This document shows, in pieces, positions 22,747 through 35,269 of a DNA stretch of 64,000 nucleotides. How positions within the stretch are numbered: the first letter of the stretch is position 1; every line of letters begins with the position of its first letter. The stretch lies in NCBI GenBank assembly GCA_004352715.1, contig SCFE01000009.1, positions 125,943 to 189,942 on the forward strand, read 5' to 3'. The position numbers and the translations under genes are program-made. The notes under the pieces were generated by a model. That model saw only the letters and a program-made list of their open reading frames with translations. It had not been told where the DNA came from and made no database searches. The DNA is from Hofstenia miamia (Eukaryota > Xenacoelomorpha > Acoela).

Positions 22747-25700
22747 GTATTTATAAATCTTTAATATGAATATCAAAATAACGCGCTAATTCTATTAAAC
22801 GGGGTTACAGTGAATGCTAGCAATGTAATGTCCATAGAAAAGATACATAGGGTCCTTCTAAATAAAGTGTTAGTAAGTGGTAGATCACGCTCATGAGATT
22901 CTGAATGTAATCATAATTAACAGTGCTTCATAATATTGCTGCATCAGCCTTACCATACCTGACATGACATGTTGGTGTTGTCGTTCCAACCTTAAAAGCT
23001 TATCCACAAATTGTTTTTCTAGGATAGCCCAAAGCGTGACGCCCTCCTGTGCAATTCACTTTCAGATGAATAAACCACCGATCCAGCAAATTCAGTCGGA
23101 TTAATGTTTTTCTTAAAATCCAATATTGCATAAAATTCAATACTGTGCAAAGTATTTGAGTATCATCTGTAAAGATAAACCGCAGAAAAGGATTAGTTTT
23201 TGAAGGAAATTGAAAAAATAAGGAAAAGCAACGATTCAAAAACGGTTCTCTGTGTAACAGCAGAGGTAACAGGACGCTCAAAAAATGTCTTAATACGAAC
23301 GCGCTGATAACGATTCCCACCAGAATGTGTAGGAAGTTTTTCAAAATCAAGTTTTTGACGCCTGGGAAGAGTATACTCACTGAGAAAGCTGTAAGATCGT
23401 TGGTGATGTTGGTGAATAAAAGCTTGGGGTACTCAATTATAAGATAAATTACGCTCCAGGACAAGATAGCCGAAATATGTGAGCTTTTCCTATCGCCAAG
23501 CGACGTGCAAATCGAAATAATGTAGGCGAAAAGCTATAATGGACAGAAACGTATAACTGAATATTTGCATATTGTTATTTTTGTATATAGATATTAAATA
23601 TTCTTCAAAAATGCTCAATTGGTACAGTGTACAATAATTCCTGACAAATCTCTTCCAATGTTGCCTGTGAGAATTTTTACTACTGAGTGTATAATGTCTT
23701 CGAATATTCAAATTCTGTATTACACAAAGGAAAGATTATTGATTGGTGGTCAATTGTTTCGTAGTCGTACATGCTGTTGTATCCGAAAATTGTACCACTT
23801 GATTGTATCAAAGTGTGCAGTCGAGACCGTGGCTAATAGAACTCAGGTCAGAACAAAGCTAGTGTAATTCAAGAAAAAACCTAACAGGCTCAACAGACAT
23901 TAAGTCACCATTAGCATTTTCTACACAAGCACCTTTCGCTTTCAATTCAGTCGCGATTTTGCTAGGCATTGAATTGATTAAAAGTTGACAATAATCATTT
24001 GAAATCTTCTTCACCTATACATCTTTTCAAGGTTTCGATTAGTTACACATGAGGTGAGGGAATTCAGGGCCCGCGTTATGATTTTCAGTATTACCAAGCA
24101 GTTTTCAAAATTGATTTAAATCAAGCAGGACCCTGATCAAGTTTCTAATAGCTTATAAGATTACTGATTCAGAATTTGGCTGGCGAGTTTGCGGTGTTTC
24201 AAAAAACCCAACCACCCACTTTTGTCATTCAGCAAGCGGTATTCATGCAAGATGGCCACTGCGCCACAGAACACAATCATTCCGGACCTTTTTTCCGAGA
24301 ACCTGAGATGAGTGGAAATTATTAAAATGAGCAGTAATCCAAGCAGTGTCGATGAATTGCGGAATATTTGAAGGAACTCTTGGGACAACAAGCTGTCATT
24401 GATAGTGACTGCCTACTACGAAGTACTCATCAATGTGTAGTAATGTTCCATTATGAATAATTTATCCAATAAAAGTGTATGATTCCATTTTATCGCTCAG
24501 TTAACCGATGCTATTTTTTATTTGTGTTATAAATTGCTAATAAATTGTTCATTGAGAATAGTAATTTTCTTATTATATTACCCACTACGCCTAGAAAAAA
24601 TACTGAAAATTATAGGGCTTTATATGACGTAGAGGGCTTGCTATGAAAGATTTTCTCCTATTAGAACTATCGTTTTTTAAAAACCTCATCATGACCGCGT
24701 TTCCAAACATAAACCTTTGAAATTTTGCAGGGTAGTGTCTCTTTAATTTACCTACCCCCATATTAAATATATTTAAATTCGAGTGAATCCTGTGGGAACA
24801 ATTGTCAAAAAATAGGTTTTTTGGGGAAGGGTGCGATTCCCGCTAAATGCCTCAGAAATTTCGGACCTTTCCCCGCCAAATGTAAGTTTTTTGCATTTTC
24901 CATAGCAAAAAGCGGGAAATATAAAAAAAATAATATATATATATACTGTGTTTGTGTATGTGTGAGACGCAACAGGATTAGCAACTTTTATTTTATTTTA
25001 AATACAAACGGTATTTTATGACAGTTTAATTTCAATGATTTATTACTATTTTTTAGAACTTGCCGATATCGAACGTTATGGCGAAGCCTTGGATGTATTA
25101 TACGAAGTATTGAAAGTGCGAAAAACTCGTACCCAATATCAAAAAGATATTCACGAACCCATCATTAGACTTTATCTTAAGTTATGCTGTACGTTAAAAA
25201 AGAGTCAACAAGCTAAGGAGGGATTGTATCAATACAAGGCTCTCTGTCAAAATGTATGTGTTTTTAAATTGCTTCGTTTAATGTATTTTAGGTGAATATT
25301 AAATCTCTTGATGAAGTCGTAAGAGAATACCTAAAAATTGCTGTTGATAAGACCGAGGAGGCGAAAGAACGCTCACAACAGCAAGTATTAGATGTCGATG
25401 ATTTGGAATATATAAATTCCCCGGAGGCGTATGTGATTTATCTTTTGATACATTTTGTTTTGTTTTTAGAGTATTATTGGGAGCAGTCAGTAGTGAAGAT
25501 AGTCAAGATAGAACCGATCGAATGGTTCTTACACCTTGGGTTCGATTTCTTTGGGAATCATATCGTCATTGTCTGGATATTTTTCGCAATCACAACAAAT
25601 TGGAGCGTTTGTATCATGATATAGCAAAAGACGCTTTCAAATTTTGTTATAAATACCAGCGTAAAACTGAATTCAGAAAATTGTGTGAAAATGTAATTTC

Positions 25701-28700
25701 CTGTTTAATTTCTATACTAATTTCGAATTAGATTCGCAATCATCTTGTTCAAATTCAAAAGTATCAGAATGTTACTGCCGCAGTTCAATTGAGCNNNNNN
25801 NNNNNNNNNNNNNNNGCAAAAGACGCTTTCAAATTTTGTTATAAATACCAGCGTAAAACTGAATTCAGAAAATTGTGTGAAAATGTAATTTCCTGTTTAA
25901 TTTCTATACTAATTTCGAATTAGATTCGCAATCATCTTGTTCAAATTCAAAAGTATCAGAATGTTACTGCCGCAGTTCAATTGAGCAATGAAGAAACCCT
26001 TCCAATGCACATCGAAACTCGTCTAACTCAATTGGACACCGCTATTCAAATGGATTTGTGGCTAGTACGAATTATGATTTTTGTATTTCTATTTAACATG
26101 TATATATTAGGAAGCATTCAAAGCAATAGATGAAATTCATAATTTAATCGGTTATGGTAAAAAGCCGCAAACTCCTAAAGTTATGGTTGAATACTATAGA
26201 AAATTTGCATTAGTTTGCTTAAAGTCTAATAATTTGTTGTATCATGCTGCCGCATTGCATAAAGTATTTCTAATGACAAAAGAATACAAGAAATCTGTAA
26301 CTGAAGAAGAACTTCGTCGGTAAATGTTTCATAATTTTGCTCGTTTAATTTTTTTAGCTATTCTGATCTTGTTTTGTTGGCTACTCTTGTTGTTCCAATT
26401 GAATACCAAGAAAGTACGTTGACCCAATATCTTGATATGCTTGCTGCTCATATGGAAAATCAACGCCGTCTCAGTAGTGTATTGCATTTGTCTTGCCCGC
26501 CTACACGTGCAATGCTTATAAAAGAATTAGTAAGCTTTTTCTTTTATTATTTGCACTTATTGTTGTTTAGGAGAAACATAATGTCATTTCTTCTGCGCGT
26601 CCGGAACTGCAGACTTTATTCTATGCTCTGGAAAAGAAATTTGATCCTTTGTTTCTAAGCGAGAAAGTGTCATCAATTATCAATGTTTTAGAAAGCGATC
26701 CTGAATATAAGCTGACACCTTATATTTCTTTTCTCAGAAATGTTACTTGCATGCGTCTTTTAAAACAAGTCGGCTTTTTACAAAATTATTGTATGTTGAA
26801 TTTCTTTAGGTTTCGGATGTCTATCAAATAATATCCATGCCACGTTTAATGGCACTTGTACCATTCTTAACTCGACATGAAGTTGAAATGATATGCATCA
26901 AAGCTTCAAAATCTGGTGAAATACAATTGCGAATCGATCATCGTAGAAATTGCGTGCTTTTTGGAACTGATTTGACAATGAGTAGAGAAGATCGAGCAGT
27001 TTGTGATTCGGCGTATCAACTCAATCCATCTCAGCAATTGAGAATGCAATTAGTACATGTTGCCAACACTCTAGATGCGGTAGTAGGGAAAATATTCCCT
27101 GCAAAGGTTGAGGTGAGTTAACAGTTATTCTTTCCTTCTTAGTAGTTGCATAATTTAGTTGTTATGCGTATACTTTGTGTTCATACCATTTTTACATTTT
27201 ATGTTTAGAGAACTAAGGAAGAAATGCGTATGCAATGCATTCAAACTTACTTAGCTCTTCATAAAAAAGAGCATGCCCGTGTCGTGGATCGACCAGACAA
27301 AATCGAAAGGCGTCTTGAAGAGATTGAAAATCTTTATAAATTAAAAGAAGAGGAGAAACAGCGGGAGCTACAACTTCGAGAACAACAGTTGAAAAAAGAA
27401 GAATCTGATCGATTATCTCGTGAAGCGCAACTGCGTGAAGAGCAAAGAAAGTACGTAATAAGCTTATTTATTTTATATATGTTACTTTTAGTCTTCTGTT
27501 TGTTCAATTATATCGATAGATCAAATAGAGACTATGTTCATATAGTGTGAAAATTAACTGTTAAATAATATCAGTATATAAACTAGTAATACGAGACTAT
27601 TAGTCATTTCATTATTTAAAAATTCTCTGAATAAAGTATTATTCATTAATTATTTAGGAAAGACGAAATTAAAAAATATGAAAAGCTTCGTTTAAAAGAA
27701 CAGTTAGAAGGTTTGAAGAAGGGAACCAACATATTGCAAGATATAAATGATGAGGTTTCATTGAGATGTCATTGCTTATTTTACAAAATTTTTAGGACTT
27801 AGAAGAGATGAATCCTGCAGATCTTCTCCTCCGTAAACGTGATGAGTTATTAAAGGAGCAAAAAGAGAAACAAGAACGTTTGAAAAAAGATGAAAAGAAA
27901 TTGGATCATTTCGAACGTGCTATGCGTGAAGTCGAAATACCTTTAATTAAATCTTTTATTGAAAAGACGTTTGAGGAAAGACGTATTTATTGGGATAAAA
28001 TGGAAAAAGACCGAGTAAGCTTATCATGCCATTAATTAATTGTTATCGATTTGTAATGTTCTAATTTTATATCAAAGTCATTTGATTTGATTATATTTAG
28101 GTAGAAAAACTGCATGAGAAGAAACAAAAGGCTAACAATCAACGTGAAAGATTAGCATTGCTTACAGATGAAAGAGACTTATTTCTGAAACAAGTTCAAC
28201 AACAGCGGCAAGAAGCACATAAAGTTCGTTATTGCATTATTCTTTTCTATAATCGAATTTTACACAACAATTCCTGTCAATTATATTTTAACTTTAAATG
28301 TGCACCCGTAACTACTTTCAATTCAATTAATACATTTTTACAAATTTCACTGCTGAATCGTTATGGACTTATTGAATAAAAATGTTGGTTGCTAAACTTA
28401 AAGTTTTCTTATTTACGCTTTTGAATTTTGCTGCGTGTTATCATAGTACATTTGTGAGAGGATTTAATTTATTGCTATCAAATTTACATAGAAAAGAGCA
28501 ATGGAAGTATGTATTTTAATGAATTTATGCAATTATAATAAAGCTTATCTAAATATACATCTACGAAGTCCATTTTGATTCTGATTAATATAGTTATTCG
28601 CTTCTAAATATTTAATATGTGTATGAACAACTGCTTTTTCTAATATATAACAGATTTGTTATGATGTAAAGGAATAATGTTCGTCTTTGAAACTCATTAC

Positions 28701-31700
28701 CTTTATGTAACACTGTTATTTTTTCTCCGTAATGCGTTTATTGTACCTTTTAGAGAGATATCTGGTTTTACGCGGATACACTTATAATTATTGATAGCAT
28801 ATTATGCGTTTATACTTTTATCTTTGTTTTCGAATCATGATGCTGCACTCATCTCCCTTTATCAATTTGATTTATTTTTTCATTATAAATTTTAATACCT
28901 ATAAATAGTTTTGTAATCAACTATTCAAATTTATTTTGAAAATCTTAGTCTGTTTATCTATAATTATTAATAAATTTTAGGAAAACTTAAAAGAATTTGA
29001 ACAAAGATTGCAACAAATTAAATCTGAACGTCTTCTTGAACGTAAAAAGCAACGTAAAGAAGATCGTAGAGTTCAATGGTTGCGTCAGCGCCAGCTGGAA
29101 CAAGAAAAACTTAAAGAAGAGGAAAAGCGAAGTATTTTTAATGTTTTTATTAATTCATTAATTTGTGTTTTACCACAATTCGATATTTGTTTCAATCAAT
29201 TTATATGATAAATGAAAGGAGGATATGATTACTGATTTCACATATATCGTGACTATTTCTTAATAAATTTATATGATGCATGATAGGAAGATATGATTAC
29301 GGATTTCACATATATCCTGATTGTTTTTAATAAATGTATGTGATTCATGATAAGAAGATATGATTACTGATTTCAACTATATTCTCATTTTTGTAAATTT
29401 ATGTGATGTATGATAGGAAGATATGATTACTGATTTCACGTATATGCTGATTATTTTCTAAGCAATTTTTATAATGCATGAAATGAGGATATGATTACTA
29501 ATTTCACATATATCCTGACTGTTTCTTAATAAATTTATATAATACATGATAGGAAGATATGATTACGGATTTCACATATATCCTGATTGTTTTTAATAAA
29601 TGTATGTGATTCATGATAAGAAGATATGATTACTGAATTCAACTATATTCTCATTTTTGTAAATTTATGTGATGTATGATAGGAAGATATGATTACTGAT
29701 TTCACGTATATGCTGATTATTTTCTAAGCAATTTATATGATGCATGAAAGGAGGATATGATTACTGATTTCACATATATCCTGACTATTTCTTAATACAT
29801 TTATATGAAGCATCATAAGAAGATGTGATTACTGATTTCAACTATATTCTCATTTGTAAATTTATGTGATGTATGATAGGAAGATATGATTACTGATTTC
29901 ACATATATCCTGACTATTTCTTAATAAATTTATATGATGCATGATAAGAAGATGTGATTACTGATTTCAACTATATTCTCATTTGTAAATTTATGTGATG
30001 TATGATAGGAAGATATGATTACTGATTTCACATATATCCTGACTATTTCTTAATAAATTTATATGATGCATGATAAGAAGATGTGATTACTGATTTCAAC
30101 TATATTCTCATTTGTAAATTTATGTGATGTATGATAGGAAGATATGATTACTGATTTCACATATATCCTGACTATTTCTTAATAAATTTATATGATGCAT
30201 GATAAGAAGATGTGATTACTGATTTCAACTATATTCTCATTTGTAAATTTATGTGATGTATGATAGGAAGATATGATTACTGATTTCACATATATCCTGA
30301 CTATTTCTTAATAAATTTATATGATGCATGATAAGAAGATGTGATTACTGATTTCAACTATATTCTCATTTGTAAATTTATGTGATGTATGATAGGAAGA
30401 TATGATTACTGATTTCACATATATCCTGACTATTTCTTAATAAATTTATATGATGCATGATAAGAAGATGTGATTACTGATTTCAACTATATTCTCATTT
30501 GTAAATTTATGTGATGTATGATAGGAAGATATGATTACTGATTTCACATATATCCTGACTATTTCTTAATAAATTTATATGATGCATGATAAGAAGATGT
30601 GATTACTGATTTCAACTATATTCTCATTTGTAAATTTATGTGATGTATGATAGGAAGATATGATTACTGATTTCACATATATCCTGACTATTTCTTAATA
30701 AATTTATATGATGCATGATAAGAAGATGTGATTACTGATTTCAACTATATTCTCATTTGTAAATTTATGTGATGTATGATAGGAAGATATGATTACTGAT
30801 TTCACATATATCCTGACTATTTCTTAATAAATTTATATGATGCATGATAAGAAGATGTGATTACTGATTTCAACTATATTCTCATTTGTAAATTTATGTG
30901 ATGTATGATAGGAAGATATGATTACTGATTTCACATATATCCTGACTATTTCTTAATAAATTTATATGATGCATGATAAGAAGATGTGATTACTGATTTC
31001 AACTATATTCTCATTTTTTGTAAATTTATATGATGCATGATAGGAAAATATGAGTACTGATTGTACATATATCCTGATTGTTTTCTAAGCAATTTATATA
31101 ACTCAAGCACTTTGCATTGTATGTTTATGACCTCATACTTTAGAGCACTTAGTCACGTGTTTACATTAACTGTTGATTTAAATAATTTTCCAAATTCGTA
31201 TGTCATGTGTTGGCTTCTTATTAATGTCATATCTATTTAGGAATCGAAGAAGCCAGGCGCTTAGAAGAAGAGAAGCGTGAAAAGGTAATTTAAGCTCGTT
31301 TATTTATCTGACTTTTTGTACAGTGAATGTGTGAAACCCACCAGTATTTTAGCATTTCGATTTTAGAATGTTTAAGATTACTATCAAAATTTGGTCATAA
31401 AGAATATTTTTCTGAGAAATGAGCTTTTACGAATATATCAATATCCAAAATCTCAACCCAGCTATGGAAGATGGCTGATTTTTTCAATAAGAATAAATTC
31501 CGATATATTTTTCAAAGAATAATACATTTCCCAATTAAGTTTTGTCTGATAACCTGGGTCCATCTATAGCTTTAGAGTAAAATTTTAAATTGTAATTAGC
31601 TTTGATATGAGTAAAACGCATTTTCATTTTCATAGTGCTAGTAATGGCCGTTAATGCCGAAGTCATCCATCTTTTTTATTCGTACCCGTGTTCGAGAATG

Positions 31701-34700
31701 AAATTTTTGCTGCTGTTAAGCTACAATTATTTTAACTGCTATCAATTAATTTTTAACACAATTTATATGCACATCATATAACTTTGTTTTTAACATTTTA
31801 TTTATCTTGTGTTTTAAAAATGTTCTTAAAATTGATGAATAGATAATATCTGCCTGAAACAATTGAAAAGGGTTGACACTCATTGCTAGCATAAAGTCCT
31901 ACTATCATGATTACAGCATCCTAACGATCGCCCAAATTAAGCTGTAATTGAATTCGTGCTAACCATTCAATTGGAATTCATATATGATTTCCCAGGTTTG
32001 CCCCAAACTAAAAATGTCTTAGCAATAAGTGGAAGAAAATGTAGCATTGTTTGTAAGGAGGTTTTATTTATCTGAAAATTGCAACTCCAAAGAAAAACTT
32101 GCCAGTGTTGTGCAATTCTGTCTAGTGTTTGATTTGAACTTACTATTGTAAGCTAAAAAAAACTGATGGAGTTGTGGTGAGAATTTAGAACAGATATAAA
32201 AAACCTTAATTTAAACATAATTTTATTTTAAATAGATTTTTTCTAATCAATTTGATCCCTAACGACATATACACGTATTCTGATATACAACTGTTTGATT
32301 TCAACCATTTTTGAATTGGGAGGGAATTATGGGAACGGTGGTCTATATTTATAGGAAATGGGCTTGGATATTTAATGAATTATTTGCACTTTAAAAAAAT
32401 TGTGTGAGATGAGGCGCCTTCTTGTATCCCAATATGAAATCAAATAATAGTATACAAGGTGATAATTACCATACACAATGACAATTATAAAAATATAATT
32501 AGAAAACTTCAAGTCATTAAATGGTTGTATATGCAATTGGGTTGAGTATTGTTTTTGCGAGAAGTGTTATTGCCCAAATTTTCTGTTAATTTTTATTGTA
32601 TTTCTGTTGCTCACATTTTCGTCTGAATTTTATCAGATGTTTTAATTTCTATGTTTGTAATATATATTTTATTAATATTTAAAGTTTTGTAATTGTATTT
32701 TTTTAGGAAAGATATGAAGAGAAACTTATGAAAGAAAGAGAACGAGAGTTGTATTTTTTTATTAGGATTGTTTTATATTAGTTTGTTTAGATCCAAACGT
32801 TTTGAAGATGACCTTGGCAAGCGGGATGTATTTCGACCATCTTATAGAAGCAATGATGATTTCCGTCGTAACAGGGATTACGATGATCGTCGTCCTGAAG
32901 AAGAAGACCTTCGCCGTGGACCTTTTCGGGGTGATGAATTTAGACGCCCAGCTTATCGTGATGATGATGTGAGACGGCCACCGCCTCGTGATGATGAATT
33001 TCGACGTTCGAATTATAAAGATGATGACTTTAGGCGTGATGACGGTTTCAGGCGTGGGCCTCCCCGTGATGATGTTTTCAGACGTGGATCACAGAGAGAG
33101 GATGAAGTTAGACGTCGCAGTAATAGAGATTATGATGATCGGCGGGCAGATGATGAAGATTTTCGCCGTGGTCCTTTTCGAGGTGATGAATTCAGGCGGG
33201 GGCTTCCAAGAGAGGGTGATTTTAGACGTAGCGCACCAAGAGAAGATGACTTTAGACGTGGAGGTAGAGATGATGACTTTAGGCGGGGTCCTCCAAGAGA
33301 TGATGATTTTCGGCGGGGTCCTCCAAGAGATGATGATTTTAGGCGAGGCCCACCAAGAGATGATGATTTTCGGCGCGGTCCTCCAAGAGAAGATGACTAC
33401 ATGCGCGCCCCTCCAAGAGATGATGAGTTCCGACGAGCACCACCACGTGAAGATTTTCGAAAAGCGCCTTCTCGAGATGACGACTTTCGAAGGGGCCCGA
33501 CACGAGATGATTTTAGACGTAGAAGAGACGATGATTTTAGAGGGGCTCCTTCACGTGATGACAATCAATCTGGAAGAAATGACGAATTCTTTAGACGAGG
33601 ACAAACTGATGGCTACAAAAATCGTGATGATCGAGACGATTTTAGAAGAGGATCGGATATCTCAAAGAAAACTGATTCCTACCGTTCAAATCAAAAGTAA
33701 GTTCTTTCTCTTAAATATTGTTCAATTTCTAATTCCTAATTTTCCATTGTTATTTTCAGTAAGAAATCCCTAAATTTGATAAAAGAAAATTCTCGGCTAA
33801 TTTGTATATAGTTGCCAAATTCCATACCATTTTGAATCATCTATTTTATAAATGGTTTACGTTGGATTCATAATTTATAAAAACATTAACAAATGTTTTG
33901 ATGAAATTATTTGAATATACTTTTCAACTTTTCTTGACCTTGCTCGACCCGATTCCACCCAAATAATTTCAGATCCGACACATTTCAGATAGTTTTTTAT
34001 CCAACCCGGGATATAATAATAAAAGTTATTTTTCTTTATTTAAAACTAGATAAACATTACATTATATTGCAGGTAAAACATCAATCATCGTCACCAAATT
34101 AAAGAAATATATTTCGTCGATATAAATGAGTTTTAAAACACTTGAAACAATGTCACTAACAGATCCAACTTATCTTCAAATTGTTCCGGATTAAGTGATC
34201 CGCGATACTCTCCGAGGTTTTACCTTCTGCCGAAAAAGTTCTTTCACTCAATGCGAGCTTGGTGCAATTTGGAAAACCTTTCGGTGTACACCTAATAGAA
34301 GTGGATACTCATCACGATTATCACGTCACTATAGGAATCGATCATCGAACTTTTGTATAGTAACGGCTAATTAATGAGAACGGACTTCTTCCTCAATAAA
34401 TCATTTTCAATGAATGTACATCCTGAATTTTGAGTCTTGACACGTCCCGCCCAGAAGGTTTGTTGACCTGACCCGGTTAATTGATTACCAGCCCCGACCC
34501 ACGAATCGATGTGTTTCCAGGCCTGCTTGCACTAGGCTTGGTATTATGAAAATTTGTATTTTAGTCTACATAGCGAATCCCAAAATTCCATACTGCATTC
34601 TTTGGTATTTTTTATTATGCTATTGACACTTTCCGTGGGTGGATCTCCGTTTGTTTATTTAATTAATCGTTGAGATGTATCTCGTAAGTCGAAATTAACA

Positions 34701-35079
34701 AAGCTGTGTTCGCGTGGCTGGCACATTTGAATTTGTGCTACATTTATTAGCATTTCTGTACAAATTTATAAACATAAATTCTTCTATTTAAAAATTTTTT
34801 TTATTATCCTGACCATTGAATTGCATTGAGTTTTTCTTTATTTGATATAATTATGTTCTTATTGTTAAATTTAGTCTATATTGTATCTGTAATATATTAT
34901 CAGCAAAGTTTGATGAAATAAATTGTGCAAACTGCCACTGTATTTCGCAGGAAGAAAACAAAAAATCCCTTGTTTTGACAATGTAAAATGTACATAAATT
35001 CGTATATTTTAGAATTGATGCCTCATCAAGGGACAATGACATCGTAGATGATGGCTGGACAAGAGTAAGAAAGAAGTGA
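22665..35079 (+). CDS. EIF3A: eukaryotic translation initiation factor 3 subunit A
   Basis: Largest subunit of the eIF3 complex, which binds the 40S ribosome during translation initiation in the cytoplasm. Exons: 22665-22746, 25057-25253, 25292-25428, 25470-25692, 25924-26064, 26111-26319, 26358-26529, 26571-26768, 26810-27112, 27209-27450, 27658-27754, 27796-28014, 28101-28223, 28981-29131, 31241-31284, 32707-32747, 32791-33696, 35013-35079. They total 3,552 nt, one frame, 1,183 residues; human eIF3a has about 1,380. All introns are GT-AG and most in the 5' half are 38-46 bp. The PCI domain lies at residues ~310-500 (ends [15 protein letters not shown]), a charged helical region at ~555-860, and an arginine-rich decapeptide repeat ([10 protein letters not shown] type) at ~865-1150. 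The C-terminus ends [10 protein letters not shown]. Bases 25,624-25,794 are duplicated after an N gap at 25,816-25,986; I used exon 4 from the first copy and exon 5 from the second. Confidence 0.95.
22880..23460 (-). pseudogene. Tc/mariner-type transposase N-terminal relic in EIF3A intron 1
   Basis: One minus-strand frame reads [36 protein letters not shown] around 23,220-23,400. The spacing resembles the helix-turn-helix N-terminus of arthropod/nematode Tc-type transposases (eyT-kR-iv ... r-fP-r-ps--ti--l). Stops and frame changes follow and no catalytic residues are clear. The assignment is tentative. Confidence 0.3.
24180..24430 (+). pseudogene. transposase C-terminal relic in EIF3A intron 1
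   Basis: A plus-strand frame reads [13 protein letters not shown] near 24,230, resembling the FMQDGAPPH block around the second catalytic Asp of mariner-like transposases. VDELRNI then NSWDNKLS and [11 protein letters not shown] near 24,350-24,420 resemble the C-terminal end of the same families. It is a decayed fragment opposite in orientation to the relic at 22.9-23.5 kb. Confidence 0.3.
24675..24950 (+). repeat. dispersed repeat, copy 1 (EIF3A intron 1)
   Basis: The phrases tgaccgcgtttccaaac, aataggttttttggg, gtgcgattccc and tttccatagcaaaa occur in the same order at 35,790-36,013. Both copies end in gcgggaaatat/ccgggaaatat and a TA-rich microsatellite. The ggtgcgattcc phrase resembles a tRNA B box, so a SINE is possible, but no A box was found. 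Confidence 0.6.
25624..25986. other. 171 bp assembly duplicate around a 21 N gap, inside EIF3A
   Basis: Bases 25,624-25,794 and 25,816-25,986 appear identical and cover the end of exon 4, intron 4 and the start of exon 5. The gap length (21 N) is the same as at 10,377. Protein continuity requires only one copy. Confidence 0.9.
29209..31110 (+). repeat. satellite-like tandem array with higher-order structure, EIF3A intron 14
   Basis: Monomers of about 61 and 68 bp share atgattactgatttca and tatgatgcatgata. From 29,881 to about 31,010 they form a regular 61+68 dimer of 129 bp, repeated about nine times with almost no differences. From about 29,215 to 29,760 the monomers form a less regular four-monomer unit of about 267 bp, present about twice. 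Edges are degraded monomers. The array fills most of a 2,109 bp intron. Confidence 0.9.
31285..32706 (+). other. EIF3A: EIF3A intron 15, nothing recognised
   Basis: This 1,422 bp intron separates two tiny exons (44 and 41 nt). I see no transposon ends, no coding relic and no RNA gene in it. Confidence 0.5.
33930..34530 (-). pseudogene. hAT transposon relic in EIF3A intron 17
   Basis: Reading minus from about 34,330 to 34,140 gives [20 protein letters not shown] followed, in a neighbouring frame, by [11 protein letters not shown] and HLIRNNLKI. This is the hAT C-terminal dimerisation region (YP-l---r--l-ipatS-seR-FSaaG---s--R--L). Cys/Gly-rich ends around 33,935-34,010 and 34,470-34,525 (gacccg repeats on both sides) probably mark the subterminal regions. 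It is frame-shifted and short. Confidence 0.65.
35013..35079 (+). CDS. EIF3A: EIF3A last coding exon
   Basis: The acceptor atattttag at 35,004-35,012 is followed by a frame that joins exon 17 in phase and reads [13 protein letters not shown], then TGA at 35,077-35,079. Eukaryotic eIF3a proteins end in a similar acidic-Gly-Trp-x-x-Val-Arg motif, so this exon is preferred over the alternative acceptor at 33,759. Confidence 0.85.
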
Positions 35080-35091
35080 TTTGTATAAATC

Positions 35092-35097
35092 AATAAA
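35092..35097 (+). terminator. EIF3A: EIF3A polyadenylation signal
   Basis: AATAAA begins 12 bases after the EIF3A stop codon, giving a very short 3' UTR, as is common in compact nematode genes. Confidence 0.6.
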
Positions 35098-35269
35098 TTA
35101 TTTGAATTTCCGTTTTGCGTTTTCAATTATGATATACAATATCTGTTTTTTTATAAGGAAGATAAACAGCATTGTTTCTTTCACCCTTTGACTACCATAA
35201 GACTTTGACAAAGGGTTACTATTTGAATTTTTGGAATTAGTACCATTTGATATACTGTTTCAAGATTTT

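Noticed and set aside
23000-23464. 154-codon minus-strand ORF in EIF3A intron 1 as a gene
   Set aside because: A different frame of the same strand gives the transposase-like signal; the long frame itself has no family features.
24820-24860. ggtgcgattccc as a tRNA B box
   Set aside because: No A box, no cloverleaf and no acceptor stem; the phrase belongs to the dispersed repeat also found at 35.8 kb.
29209-31110. CRISPR array
   Set aside because: The units are contiguous related monomers with no unique spacers, in an intron of a eukaryotic gene.
32988-33773. 261-codon plus-strand frame overlapping EIF3A exon 17
   Set aside because: It is the shifted reading of the Asp/Arg repeat region of EIF3A, rich in Met and Glu only because of the repeat codons.
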